64,000 nt of DNA from Unio delphinus (GCA_029339505.1 JAQISU010000070.1:3341501-3405500); one strand, 5' to 3'. Positions 11,464 through 23,624 are shown, counted from the first letter of the stretch. Program-made: numbers and translations. The notes: generated by a model from the sequence alone, not told the origin.

Positions 11464-12790
11464 GACTTTGTATAGCGCCTAATCTTTCGAAGCTCTAAGC
11501 GCTTTACACCATCAATAATGATATGACTACACTACAGAACAACAAATGACAAAAGCAATGAAATCGGAAAACATAAAAACATGCTGAAAACATATAAGAT
11601 ACAAAATATGATTAGGTCGCTAAGTTTGTCCCTGCAGTCGAAACAGGTGAGTCTTAAAAGAGCACTCTTAAACGGGACCACTACGCCTTTGTGTCTAATT
11701 TAAATGGGTGAGTCTGGATAGGTATGTTGGACTTGAGTCTGTCATTGAAACATAACACAGAGAACAATTTTTTGGGTTGATTCTGTATCAAATCGATGGC
11801 CAGTGTGGGGAAAAGAGCAGTGGTGAGGTGTGATCTCATCCAGATACTCTAAAGATGATCCGTGCAGCCGTGTTTTTGTTGCACAATATAATTCAATTTA
11901 TATATAATTTTAAATTTTAGAATTGTGATAAAAGAAAACCACAAACGCCGATAATTCTGTGCAGCTAGTTTCGCACTTACTGTATGCTTCATCATTCTTT
12001 AGTGTTTTACAACCTTTACTCAACATGAGGCTTGAAACAGAGCAAAATGTAGAGAAAATATAATTCCTTTTACAATATAATATAATTCATCATCACTTAA
12101 TATAGGCCTTATAGTTAATAAATATTGGAGTCTCCTAAATTTATCAAATAAAAACAGCGTAAAACACTTTAAAAATATGCTAATTCTTGCTTAGAGAAGA
12201 CCCAAAAATTTGAAAGATTTTCGACTTAAAAATAAACAGGGAGAATATAAAAGATACTTTTCGTCATTTCAATATAATAAACACCGGTGCTCTCAATATG
12301 CAAATATAAGAGAAAGTACTTTTTTTAAACAGCGCCAATGCAAATGGAATATTTTCTCTTCATTATAACATTTGCTGCGTATCAACTGATGTGATTTTTT
12401 TAAAAATAACCTGTAACGTTTAACATGCAATACGTTGGACAATCGATATTGTGCATGGAGACATGAACACACTCATCCAAGAAAGTTATTGGATTCACAA
12501 GATACTACAGTATACAATTATATGGCATTACACAACATGAATCCGTCTAATTAAAATGTAATTGTATGTATGACTGGTTGTCTCAATTTCATTATTTGCC
12601 TATAATGTAAAAACGTACTTTTCGTAGCTTTTCGCAACTTTTCGCACTTTAGTCATACCGTAAACTTGATGGATTATATGTACACAGTTAAGTCCCTTTA
12701 GTAACAATATAATCTGAAAAAGCACATGTTGAAACATGCGTTTGATCTTGGAAAAATGAAATTAATCAACGTGAAAGACTACAGAAGCAC
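11238..12790. other. Host region upstream of zinc-finger array 1; no gene seen
   Basis: Matches 48,330-49,950 throughout (segmental duplication). It contains an (AAT)n run (11,401-11,461) followed by a GAGGACTT..AGCGCC..CTAAGCGCTTTACA repeat-family segment. At 12,608-12,660 it contains a short tandem CTTTTCG(C/T)AA array ending in AGTCATACC, the right terminal repeat of the element seen complete at 47,700-49,788. No open frame with protein-like character was found. Confidence 0.7.
11401..11461. repeat. (AAT)n microsatellite
   Basis: About 20 ATA/AAT units directly abutting GAGGACTTTGTATAGCGCC. The same junction recurs at 48,484-48,551 and 52,434-52,461, as if the trinucleotide run were the tail of a dispersed repeat. 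Confidence 0.95.
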
Positions 12791-12793
12791 AAA

Positions 12794-13573
12794 TTGCAAG
12801 ATACCGGAGTTTTAAACATTTACGCATGTGGTTTTGTGCGAAAAATATTTAGGACGAGTGAAAATTTAAAGCTGCACATGAGGATTCATACTGGAGAAAC
12901 ACTATTTAAGTGTAAAGTGTGTGATAAAATGTTTAATCAGAGTCAAACTTTTAAACAGCACATGAGGGTTCATACTGGAGAAAAACCATGGAAATGTGAA
13001 GTGTGTGATAAATTTTTTAATCAGAGTGGAACTTTAAAACAGCACATGAGGATTCATACTGGAGAAAATCCTTATAAGTGTGAAGTGTGTGATAAAACGT
13101 TTAATCAGCGTGGAACTTTAAAACAGCACATGAGCATTCATACTGGAGTAAAACCGTTTAAGTGTGAAGTGTGTGATACAATGTTCAGTCACAGTGGACA
13201 TTTAAAACAGCACATGAGAACACATACTGGAGAAAAACCAAGGAAGTGTGAAGTGTGCGATAAAAGATTTAACCAGTCTGGACATTTAAAACAGCACATG
13301 AGGATACATACTGGAGAAAAACCATTTAAGTGTGAAGTATGTGATAAAATGTTTAATCAGCGTGGAACTTTAAAACAGCACATGAACATTCATACTGGAG
13401 AAAAACCGTTTAAGTGTGAAGTGTGTGCTAAAATGTTTAATCGGAATGAAACTTTAAAACAGCACATGAGGATTCATACTGGAGAAAAACCATGGAAGTG
13501 TGAAGTGTGTGATACAATGTTCAGTCACCGTGGAAATGTAAAACACCACATGAGAATACATACTGGAGAATAA
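12794..13573 (+). CDS. C2H2 zinc-finger protein, array 1 (eight full fingers)
   Basis: Encodes a degenerate first finger, then eight complete C2H2 fingers of the pattern CxxC-x12-HxxxH joined by TGE(K/N)P linkers, of the type [22 protein letters not shown]. Such arrays bind DNA in the nucleus. No ATG lies upstream in frame near the array (first ATG in frame is 12,879), and no KRAB, BTB or other partner domain is seen, so an upstream exon may be missing or the gene may be dead. The frame ends at a TAA that replaces a Lys codon of a TGEKP linker (13,571-13,573). Finger sequence continues in the same frame beyond it. Array 2 has the same TAA at the matching place, so the stop predates the duplication. 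Confidence 0.75.
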   Translation: MQDTGVLNIYACGFVRKIFRTSENLKLHMRIHTGETLFKCKVCDKMFNQSQTFKQHMRVHTGEKPWKCEVCDKFFNQSGTLKQHMRIHTGENPYKCEVCDKTFNQRGTLKQHMSIHTGVKPFKCEVCDTMFSHSGHLKQHMRTHTGEKPRKCEVCDKRFNQSGHLKQHMRIHTGEKPFKCEVCDKMFNQRGTLKQHMNIHTGEKPFKCEVCAKMFNRNETLKQHMRIHTGEKPWKCEVCDTMFSHRGNVKHHMRIHTGE

Positions 13574-14660
13574 CCATTCAAATGTGAAGTATGTGATAAA
13601 AGATTTAAACAGTCTGGACATTTAAAACAGCACATGAGGATACATACTCGAGGAAATCCATTTAAATGTAAATTGTGTGATAAAATGTTCAGTCGCATTG
13701 ATAATTTAAAACGGCATGCAGGAATACATACTGAAGAAAAACCATTTAAGTGTAAAGTGTGTGATAAAATGTTTAATCATAGTATATCATTAAAACGGCA
13801 CATATGGATTCATACTGGAGAAAAACCATGGAAGTGTGAAGTGTGTGATAAAATGTTTACCGTAATGAGAGTCAACATTTAAAACAGCACATGAGCATTC
13901 ATACTGGAGAAAAGCCATGGAAGTGTGAAGGGTGTGATCAAATGTTCAGACGCAGCGTACATTTACAGCAGCACATAATAATACATACTGGAGAAAAAAC
14001 ATTTAAGTGTGAAGTGTGTGCTAAAATGTTTAATCAGAGTAAAACTTTTAAACAGCACATGAGGATTCATACTGGAGAAAAACCATGGAAGTGTGAAGTG
14101 TGTGTTAAAAGATTTAACACGTCTGGACATTTAAAACAGCACACGAGGATTCATACTGGAGAAAATCTTTATAAGTGTGAAGTGTGTGATACAATGTTTA
14201 ATCGGAGTGAAACTTTAAAACAGCACATGAGGATTCATACTGGAGAAAATCCTTATAAGTGTCAAGTGTGTGATAAAATGTTTAATCAGAGTCAAACTTT
14301 AAAACAGCACATGAGAATACATACTGGAGAAAAACCATGGAAGTGTGAAGTGTGCAATAAAAGATTTAACCAGTCTGGAAACGTAAAACTGCACATGAGG
14401 ATACATACTCGAGGAAATCCATAATATTTTGAAATAAAATGTTTAATCAGAGTGGACCTTTGAAACGCCACATTAGGTTTATTGCTGGAGAAAAACCATT
14501 TAAGTGTAAATTGTGTGATAAAATGTTCAGACGCAGTGTACATTTAAAACAGCACATGATAATACATACGTACTCACCTGGAGAAAAACCATTCAAATTA
14601 GAAATATGTGATAAAAGATTTTGTCAAGGTGGACATTTAACATGAGGATACATACTAGAG
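13574..14660 (+). pseudogene. Downstream continuation of zinc-finger array 1, broken
   Basis: At least ten more fingers follow the TAA stop, in segments 13,574-13,882, 13,891-14,424 and 14,439-14,645. They are separated by a frameshift near 13,870, a stop near 14,424 and degenerate linkers (TRGNP). The last fingers are poorly conserved. Together with the upstream part, the ancestral array held about 18-20 fingers. Confidence 0.75.
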
Positions 14661-15080
14661 GATATCCATTTGTGTCATGAAGGGTTAAGTTAGGATAAAT
14701 ATTTGCAATGCCACATAAGTAAAAAATCTATCAACAAATGTTTAGTAACCCAGTAAAAAATACAGAGATATATGATACAGACACACACACACAGACATTT
14801 TATCAAATTGACACATTTTAAAATAATAATGAACATATCAGATATGATTTTGCCTGATTTACTTATCAATATCATTTACAATACAAATATGCTTTTCTCT
14901 TTGACTTTTAATGATTCTATGAGGCTCTGTGTGACTTTATCAGACTTTGTGTTGCTATTTCAAAATTAATAGTGTTTAGTCTGACCCAAGAAAAAAACAT
15001 TCAAGTGGGAAACTGTGTAATGAAATGTTTCATTTCAGTGGAAAACTAAAAGCCAGAATACCCGGTACCCATACAGCAAC
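14661..15080. other. Intergenic; no gene seen
   Basis: AT-rich. Contains a short (AC)n stretch near 14,783 and degraded finger-like sequence near 15,000-15,045. Nothing else recognisable. Confidence 0.6.
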
Positions 15081-18035
15081 ACAGTCTACTCTCATCACAT
15101 TAAAGGTGATGCATTCCAACACAGTCTAGGCTCATCATATTAGCGATGTTGTATTCCAACACAGTCTAGGCTCATCACATTAAAGGTGTTGCATTCCAAC
15201 ACAATCTAGGCTCATCATATTAAAGGTATTGCATTCCAACACAGTCTAGGCTCATCACATTAAATGTGTTGCATTCCAACACAGTCTAGGCTCATCATAT
15301 TAAAGGTGATGCATTCCAACACAGTCTAGGCTCATCATATTAGCGGTGTTGCATTCCAACACAGTCTAGGCTCATCACATTAAAGGTGTTGCATTCCAAC
15401 ACAATCTAGGCTCATCACATTAAAGGTGTTGCATTCCAACACAATCTAGGCTCATCATATTAAAGGTGTTGCATTCCAACATAGTCTTGGCTTATCACAT
15501 TAAAGGTGTTGCATTCCAACACAGTCTAGGTTCATCACATTAAAGGTGTTGCATTCCAACACAGTCTAGGCTAATCACATTAAAGGTGTTGCATTCCAAT
15601 ACGGTCTAGGCTGATTATATTAGCGGTGTTGCATTCAAACACAGTCTAGGCTCATCATATGAAAGGTGATGGATTCCAACACAGTCTCGGCTCATCATAT
15701 TAGCGGTGTTGCATTCCAACACAGTCTAGGCTCATCACATTAAAGGTGTTGCATTCCAACACAATCTAGGCTCATCACATTAAAGGTGTTGCATTCCAAC
15801 ACAATCTAGGCTCATCATATTAGCGGTGTTGCATTCCAACACAGTCTAGGCTCATCACATTAAAGGTGTTGCATTCCAACACAATCTAGGCTCATCACAT
15901 TAAAGGTGTTGCATTCCAACACAATCTAGGCTCATCATATTAAAGGTGTTGCATTCCAACATAGTCTAGGCTTATCACATTAAAGGTGTTGCATTCCAAC
16001 ACAGTCTAGGTTCATCACATTAAAGGTGTTGCATTCCAACACAGTCTAGGCTAATCACATTAAAGGTGTTGCATTCCAATACGGTCTAGGCTGATTATAT
16101 TAGCGGTGTTGCATTCAAACACAGTCTAGGCTCATCATATGAAAGGTGATGGATTCCAACACAGTCTAGGCTCATTATATTAGCGGTGTTGCATTCCAAC
16201 ACAATCTAGGCTCATCATATTAAAGGTGTTGCATTCCAATACGGTCTAGGCTGATTATATTAGCGGTGTTGCATTCAAACACAGTCTAGGCTCATCATAT
16301 GAAAGGTGATGCATTCCATCACAGTCTTGGCTCATTATATTAGCGGTGTTGTATTCCAACACAGTCTAGGCTCATCACATTAAAGGTATTGCATTCCAAC
16401 ACAATCTAGGCTCATCACATTAAAGGTGGTGCATTCCAACACAGTCTAGGCTCATTATATTAGCGGTGTTGCATTCCATCACAGTCTAGGCTCATCATAT
16501 TAAAGTTGTTGCATTCCAACACAGTCTAGGCTCATCATATTAGCCGTGTTGTATTCCAACACAGTCTAGGCTCATCACATTAAAGGTGTTGCATTCCAAC
16601 ACAATCTAGGCTCATCATATTAAAGGTATTGCATTCCAACACAATCTAGGCTCATGACATTAAATGTGTTGCATTCCAACACAGTCTAGGCTCATCATAT
16701 TAAAGGTGATGCATTCCAACACAGTCTAGGCTCATCATATTAGCGGTGTTGCATTCCAACACAATCTAGGCTCATCACATTAAAGGTGTTGCATTCCAAC
16801 ACAATTTAGGCTCATCATATTAAAGGTGTTGCATTCCAACATAGTCTAGGCTCATCACATTAAAGGTGTTGCATTCCAACATAGTCTAGGCTTATCACAT
16901 TAAAGGTATTGCATTCCAATACAGTCTGGGTTCATCACATTAAAGGTGTTGCATTCCAACACAGTCTAGGCTAATCACATTAAAGGTGTTGCATTCCAAC
17001 ATAGTCTAGGCTAATCACATTAAAGGTGTTGCATTCCATCACAGTCTAGGCTAATCACATTAAAGGTGTTGCATTCCAACACAGTCTAGGCTCATTATAT
17101 TAGCGGTGATGCATTCCAACACAATCTAGGCTCATCATATTAAAGGTTTTGCATTCCAACACAGTCTAGGTTCATCATATTAGCGATGTTGCATTCCAAC
17201 ACAGTCTAGGCTAATCATATTAAAGGTTTTGCATTCCAACACAGTCTAGGCTCATCATATTAAAGGTGTTGCATTCCAACACAGTCTAGGCTAATCATAT
17301 TAAAGGTGATGCTTTCCAACACAGTCTAGGCTCATCATATTAGCGATGTTGCATTCCAACACAGTCTAGGCTCATCACATTAAAGGTGTTGCATTCCAAC
17401 ACAGTCTAGGCTCATCATATTAAAGGTGTTGCATTCCAACATAGTCTAGGCCTATCACATTAAAGGTGTTGCATTCCAACACAGTCTAGGTTCATCACAT
17501 TAAAGGTATTGCATTCCAACATAGTCTAGGCTTATCACATTAAAGGTGTTGCATTCCAACACAGTCTAGGTTCATCACATTAAAGGTGTTGCATTCCAAC
17601 ACAGTCTAGTCTCATCACATTAAAGGTGTTGCATTCCAACACGGTCTAGGCTCATTATATTAGCGGTGTTGCATTCAAACACAGTCTAGGCTTATCATAT
17701 GAAAGGTGATGCATTCCATCACAGTCTCGGCTCATCATATTAAAGGTTTTGCATTCCAGCACAGTCTAGGCTGATCACATTAAATGTGTTGCATTCCAAC
17801 ACAGTCTAGGCTCATCACATTAAAGTTGTTGCATTCCAACACAGTCTAGGCTCATCACATTAAAGGTGTTGCATTCCAACACGGTCTAGGCTCATCATAT
17901 TAATTGTGTTGCATTCCAACACAGTCTCAGCTCATCATATTAACAGTGATGCATTCCAACACAGTCTAGGCTCATTATATTTAAGGTGTTGCATTCCAAC
18001 ACAGTCTCGGCTCATCATATTAATGGTGATGCATT
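15081..18035. repeat. 40-bp minisatellite, about 74 units, with higher-order structure
   Basis: Unit period is 40 bp: CATTCCAACACAGTCTAGG, then CTCATCACATTAAAGGTGTTG. Variants at fixed positions (CACAT/CATAT, TAAAGG/TAGCGG, CAGTC/CAATC) define unit types. A block of twelve units (480 bp) starting at 15,361 recurs in the same order at 15,841, so longer blocks have been duplicated. No transcription unit is apparent. Confidence 0.97.
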
Positions 18036-19807
18036 CCAGAGAAGAATCATTTCTTTTAAGTATGAGTTGTATCAAAGACTGTACACTAGGAAACATAAGG
18101 TAGGAAAAAATAAATCTGAATATAATGTTTTATTAAGTAAGGCAATAAGTTTATTTCAAGCTGTATGAGTGTGGTGTGCAGATTTGTGTTAAAACAATAA
18201 AAAGGGCCTAACCAAGTAGAAAATTTTCGTAAAGTACCAAATCCGAGTAGTTGGATGTACTTTTTGCCAAATCAGGGTACAAACCGATTAGTAGATGCAA
18301 CTCCAGAGAGTACCGTTAGTTTCATTATCGTATGCGAAGCTTAAACTTTCCATGTACCGTATACTGTATATATTGCCTCTAAGATGAAAAATTGTATTTT
18401 TAATTAAAATTATTCTGTATTAACAAATTTTTTTTTCAAGTTTGATATTTTTTCAATTATTTTACTTGTAACCATTTGTGCACATACTATTTGTTCAGGT
18501 GAATACTTCAGAATAGTACAGAAAATCCGGATATTTGGCTGAAGCAAATGTCTGAGGCAATTTCCGGTTAGGCCCTAACAATAAAATCAGTACAGTGGAG
18601 CCTGGAGGTGAGATAAAAATATTAAGGTGTTGGTCTGTAGGTTGAGCTATTGGCTTTGGTAGAGAAAGTGGTTGTAACACTGTAAATCATATGATGAAAC
18701 ATGACTCTTTTGCAACAAATACAGATACAATTCTTCTTTCATAATTGTCTCATGAAGCAACACGAGACCCTTTACTAATATGTACCATGTGGTGAAAATG
18801 GATGGTATTTCAATCTAGTATACATTTTTCAGATTTTTTGGGGTGGGATAATAATACTTTTTTTTAGAACAGATAGTATTCTACATCTGAAGAAAGTCAA
18901 AGGCTGGAATGTTTGCACAAACATACCCAAATTAATATTTCTGTATGTTTATATGTGCAAGTTTATGTGAATTTGAGAAAGCCAGAATACCCATACAGCA
19001 GCACAATCTAGGCTTGTGGTTTGGCTTAAATGACATTTCTCATCACATTAAAGGCTATACCTGGCAGCCAAGAAAACTTAAGAATACCCAGGAACACCCA
19101 TACAAAGCAAATGACAAGAATTAGCACATTATCATGTTCATCAGGTTATACTGTGGCCTCTTTTATCTAGACTTGTCCTTCTTTTTTCTAACATTTCTAG
19201 AACCCAAGTGTGTACCGGTAGATACTGATACTCTCTGAAGTATTCTCTTTTTTGAAAGTTCAGATATCGAAAACCTTACAATTACATAACCAGACACTCA
19301 AACCAACACATATAGAGATTAAATGTCAGTGATTCAATATTTGATTCTGTTTTACAAAGTGTTCATTTTATTGAGGCTTATGCAGATGTGGCAAAAGTCT
19401 TTTTTCCAGCCACGTATGTGATTAGAGAGAGAGAGAGAGAGGATATGCATTTATGAGAGAATATGTGTGAGAGAGAGAGAGTGCACAAAATTAAGAAAGC
19501 TATTCTTTTTTTAAAGATATGTGTTTAATCAAGAATTATCTCTTATAAATATATATTCCTTCCAAAAATAAAATCACATAAATACAGCCGTTCCACACAG
19601 ATATACATTCAACAAATATCTAGAATGAATACTACATGGAAATCAAAATACTGAGATGCTGTCTGTTCACAAATATCCATCATTCTCTCCCCATAGGTCT
19701 GCTATCTAAAGTTTAAAACAATAGAAACATAGTATTGTCTTTTTGACTCCTAGATAATGCAAAGTAAATGAATGCATTTACACATTAAGATTAAGTCAAA
19801 ACAGAAA
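18036..19807. other. Intergenic; no gene seen
   Basis: Contains no protein-like frame. A fragment near 18,980-19,050 (GCCAGAATACCCATACAGCA, CATCACATTAAAGG) resembles the sequence at the left edge of the minisatellite, so it may be a remnant of the unit's source. A short (GA)n run lies at 19,424-19,441. It ends where homology to the window's first base begins (19,808). Confidence 0.6.
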
Positions 19808-20216
19808 TTACATTTGTAAGTGACAGGAATGTTTACCAGCATTGTGATGATGTGACTGCATCAAATTTTTGTTCACGGTAATTTGATATGGCCTATATAA
19901 AGGTATTGTTATATATAAAAACAAGTATAAAAGAAACCACACTACTGATTTTCAGACAATAAACTTCTCTCCTTATCACTCAAATGCACAGGAGTAAATG
20001 TAATCCAACATGATTAATAGTCAGTAACAAAGCATTAATTTGGTACTTTTCACATCTGATTGAAAGAGGAAGGAGAAAAATAATACATTTTCAAAAGTAT
20101 CTTATCTCTTTAAAACAATAATTTTTTACATCTAGGAAAGTGGGAACTATCTTGTGAGATAAGATAAGAAGATAAGAATTCATTATTTCAGACTTGAAAG
20201 ACCCATACCTAAATTA

Positions 20217-20257
<41 letters not shown>

Positions 20258-20780
20258 AACTTAAATCCCTCTAAAATGCCTGAACAAGTTGACAAAATAG
20301 AGGCAATATGCACAATCCACTCTATTTTAAACTGTTCTCCTCGAGGTAATAAAAAATCGGCATTAAAGTGATGTTCCTTCAGACATCCTGCATCCAAAGA
20401 TATTTACATGCACAATATTAGTAGTAAAGAGGCTGAACAGATCATGTTTTGAGACAAAAATAAAACCTATATGGAGAGAGGTTGAACAGACCAAGGTTTC
20501 AAACAAAAATAAAACTTCCAATGCAGAGAGCCTGATCAGATGAAATCTGTTATAGTCGATTTCTCAAATGAGAGGGGTTGTGAACAGACCAAGTTTTCAG
20601 ACAGAATTAGGACTTGTATGGTCAGAACGTGAACCCATCTCGGATATTTTCAAGCCTGTTCCAACAAAGGCAAAAATTACACCTGTTGTTGCGGTTCGCA
20701 GTTTTAAATTAAATCGTATCATACAACAATACTGGTAGGAGAATCATTAACAGCTAGATTAGCTCTAAAGCAATTAGAGG
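19808..20780. other. Second copy of host flank 1-1,016
   Basis: Near-identical to 1-1,016, with a shorter (TA)n run at 20,219-20,253. Marks the start of the second unit of a tandem segmental duplication. Confidence 0.85.
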
Positions 20781-20970
20781 AGCAGCAGAGAGGGTGAACA
20801 GACCAACCCGTTTAGGTGTCAACGAGGCTTCCTTCTCGTAAATGTTTTTTAGAAAGGTCTATTTGACAAATCATGGCTTCCTAGTAAATTATAAAAAAAA
20901 AGCTTCGACTCAGTAAATTGAGGTTTCCTCAAAGACGCCAATTTTGTTGAAACTCACCCTCTCTGCTGCT
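20781..20970. repeat. Element end module (copy B)
   Basis: Paralogue of the module at 1,017-1,207, with the same AGCAGCAGAGAGGGTGA ends in inverted orientation at both sides. Confidence 0.82.
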
Positions 20971-21010
20971 ATGGGTTAACAATTCTTTTACGATGAAAAT
21001 AACTACAATT

Positions 21011-21671
21011 TTAACCGAATATTTTATCAAGTCTGACACGATATCGCGTCCGAAGATCTGATAAATTTATCGTCACAAATCTGTGTGCGATTGATTGAGC
21101 CTGACTAAAGGAATTTCTAAAGAGATTATGATCCATATCACCGCTGCACCAAGTTTGCCAAATATTTCTAAGAGTATGTGTATCAAGTCCGTTGAATACG
21201 GCAAGAATATTACAGTTATCTCTGATCACTTTTGGTATTTGTGTGTATCGCTGAGTGACATATGACGTCAGTTTTTTTATACCTGCCTCTGGAAAATATC
21301 CTAGCGGGATTTTTTTGATTGTCTGACATAATATCATCATATACGACTAAATTGTTAATACTTCCATCAATATCATCAATGCTCGGTGCTTCTTCAATAT
21401 CGGTTATAAAGTCAATAATACCCTCGCCGGATTCTTCTACCGCTTTGTCATTAAAATCTTTTAATACATTGTAACATCGCTGATCATCTAGACTTGGAGC
21501 TATCAAATGCAACTTGTCCCATTTCATCAATCTCGTTATTAAATTAAGTAACAATTGTGTCTTGCCACTTCCAGATGGTCCGATTATAATCATTCTGATT
21601 GAATTCGGCAACATCGCATGGTGTTTAATAGGTTCTCGTCGTCGGGTAGCTGAATAATCAATTACATTCAT
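21011..21671 (-). pseudogene. Packaging ATPase, copy B, frameshifted
   Basis: Walker A (GPSGSGKTQ) and Walker B (NNLVVYDDIM) are intact in 21,216-21,671. A base loss near 21,258 turns the DVIYVTQRY segment out of frame, and the C-terminal third continues in another frame to 21,011. Very close to copy alpha (1,248-1,907). Confidence 0.87.
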
Positions 21672-21688
21672 GGTATTATAAACATATT

Positions 21689-21925
21689 ACGGATCTATAT
21701 TGTGTGAATTGTAAGGCGCGTACTGGCACAGATGACTTGACGACGATTACAACTAAAAATAACCGATCAGCACTTTCTGGTAAGTGTGTACAATGTAGTA
21801 CAAAAAAGTTTAGATTTGTTTCTATGAAATCTGCGGATAATTTTTAAAAAAAAACGAGGAGGTGATATTGCAGCCAAGCTAACTAAACTCCCGGGAACAC
21901 CATGGGCAAAGTATCCAGGAAATAA
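21689..21925 (+). pseudogene. Zinc-ribbon/PLA2 gene of copy B, 5' half
   Basis: The start codon is mutated to ACG. The two CxxC pairs of the zinc ribbon remain. A TAA stop precedes the A9 run. The gene is then interrupted at 21,925 by copy A and resumes at 37,091. The interrupted codons lie just before the PLA2 calcium loop. Confidence 0.82.
21921..21925. repeat. Target-site duplication of copy A (AATAA, left)
   Basis: AATAA directly precedes AGCAGCAGAGAGGG; the same five bases follow the right end at 37,091-37,095. The empty site predicted from copy alpha has one A-run of seven at this place, so the five-base overlap accounts exactly for the extra length. Confidence 0.8.
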
Positions 21926-22239
21926 AGCAGCAGAGAGGGTGAGCCGGACAACATTTTTAGACAAGTATTCACTGAAATCACGCTTAAAATCAATGAAACC
22001 AATGACATCAGGCCCAAAAGTCAATGACATCAGGTCCCAAATGTGTGTGTGAATCATGGATTAGGTCCAAAAAAAAATTATGAAAAAATCAATGAAATTA
22101 ATGAAATCAAAAACTTTTCAACTATTACATTTTTTGGGAAAAAGGGACTACAACGTCGTTGTCACTACCCTCTCTGCTGCTAGAACTTTCAGTTGGGGTT
22201 AACCGAATATTTGATCCAGTCCGATACGATATCGTGTTC
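21926..22239. repeat. Left terminal inverted repeat of copy A
   Basis: 314 bp, inverse of 36,777-37,090. The outer 256 bp (to 22,181) form a module that itself begins and ends with inverted AGCAGCAGAGAGGGT. The inner 58 bp duplicate the 3' end of the ATPase gene, so a piece of ATPase code lies next to the penton gene here. Confidence 0.93.
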
Positions 22240-22265
22240 CAGACCTTGTCTGGGGACGAAAATCC

Positions 22266-23624
22266 TTAGGATTTCACAAACAGACTAATTTGTAAAACCT
22301 CCTCTTGTAAATCAATCAGATTATTAGACTGGTCAGTGAGTTTGAAATTAATTCTGGTTAATGAATTATTATGACATCGCATATAGACTGGATTCACCGG
22401 GGACTCAATTATTAAAAACCCTGGAGGAGCTGTTGGTGCAAATGAATACAAAATATATCCCTGCTGAGCTTGATTTGATCGTTCTAAATTTATTTGATAG
22501 CTTCCTTCGATCACATCACATACTAAATTGAGCGCAATCACCGTTGAAATATTCACATAGAACGGAGCAATATGCCTGCCACCACCGTCTGGGTCATTAT
22601 TATGGGTCAGGATAGTTGTTTGTGGTTGTGATGGTGTTTTTTTCCACGTATCATGGATTTTTTTGAAACCTTCATCGATGGCATCATCGAGAGATTTTTG
22701 TAGTTCTGAGATATTATATCCTGGAAGTTTGAATGGTGGAATATCTCCTATGCGGATCTTATAGTCTATTGCAAATAAATCTCTTGTTTTAGGACTACTG
22801 TCACCTAATACTTCTTGAATAATTTGTGAATGAAATGTTTCCATGTCATTGATGATTTTGTTACATGTTTCTACGACACTGATAAATTCATCTCGGGTGA
22901 GAGTGCCGGATCTAAGTGATATAAACAACAACGAAATATCGTTATTGAAAGCTGTGAAATTTTCAGTGATTTTATCCCGGTTAGCAAGATGATGAATAAG
23001 TCGTACTCTTTCATCATATTCTACTCTAATGAAAAAATATGACTTATCATAATATCTATAGCTTTTTATTGGATTATCAGATTTTATCCTGTCGGTGATA
23101 TAATCGGTTTTTTGAGGTTCTGGTAATTTAACGGTTTTTCCACCGGGTGGTAATTCAGGCCATCCTAGTACGGTTCTAATAGAACTCTGATAGATATCTA
23201 CGACGTATCCTTCTGTGCTTATTTCAATGGCAGATGATAGTGTCGGCACATGAACTGTTATAGCTATTTTTGATTCTTTTCCAGTAATCGATTTTATTCT
23301 ACGCGCGAATTCATCATTGATTTGTTCAATTTGATATGATCCGGTTGGTATGGAAACAACGTTCCAGTCTGGGGTACCGTCGGGTTTATTCTTATTTGCA
23401 AATACCAGTGAATTATTGGGTTGTTGACCACCAAATGATTTTGACCTAATATTTGGCCAACTGTGGTATACTCGTAGTTTTGCTAGCGCTATCTCCTTCA
23501 CTGGGACCGGAGAGGGGAAATTCACACTGAATTCTGGATTCGTTGAGGTTATTGAGATCATGCTTGTTTGTACTGGATTCGTGTTCTCCACTATTTGTTG
23601 AAGTAATTCCATCTGTGTTGTCAT
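22266..23624 (-). CDS. Putative penton/minor capsid protein
   Basis: About 452 residues. The first 110 (FSVNFPSPVPVKEIALAKL, then NNSLVF and a DWNVVSIPTGSYQIEQIN segment) form a conserved beta-rich block also intact in copy D. From family knowledge, Polinton-like elements carry a related protein in the capsid block, often with this FxVxFxxP / IPTGxY pattern. A middle region is helical (residues 200-310), and the C-terminal 130 residues are again beta-rich (ending LQISLFVKS). The start at 23,624 (MTTQMELLQ) is preferred over ATG 23,639 because copy D starts at the equivalent place. It is the outermost gene next to the left terminus. The exact capsid role is inferred from position and character, not proven. 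Confidence 0.65.
   Translation of the reverse strand: MTTQMELLQQIVENTNPVQTSMISITSTNPEFSVNFPSPVPVKEIALAKLRVYHSWPNIRSKSFGGQQPNNSLVFANKNKPDGTPDWNVVSIPTGSYQIEQINDEFARRIKSITGKESKIAITVHVPTLSSAIEISTEGYVVDIYQSSIRTVLGWPELPPGGKTVKLPEPQKTDYITDRIKSDNPIKSYRYYDKSYFFIRVEYDERVRLIHHLANRDKITENFTAFNNDISLLFISLRSGTLTRDEFISVVETCNKIINDMETFHSQIIQEVLGDSSPKTRDLFAIDYKIRIGDIPPFKLPGYNISELQKSLDDAIDEGFKKIHDTWKKTPSQPQTTILTHNNDPDGGGRHIAPFYVNISTVIALNLVCDVIEGSYQINLERSNQAQQGYILYSFAPTAPPGFLIIESPVNPVYMRCHNNSLTRINFKLTDQSNNLIDLQEEVLQISLFVKS

Noticed and set aside
12794..14660. Zinc-finger arrays as part of the virus-like elements
   Set aside because: They lie outside the element ends and share flanks only with each other.
14772..14969. 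Short hydrophobic frames downstream of zinc-finger array 1
   Set aside because: AT-rich chance frames on both strands.
15081..18168. Minisatellite as a CRISPR array, and the open frames in it as genes
   Set aside because: The units are continuous 40-bp repeats without unique spacers, and the setting is eukaryotic. The frames at 17,906-18,168 are repeat translation.
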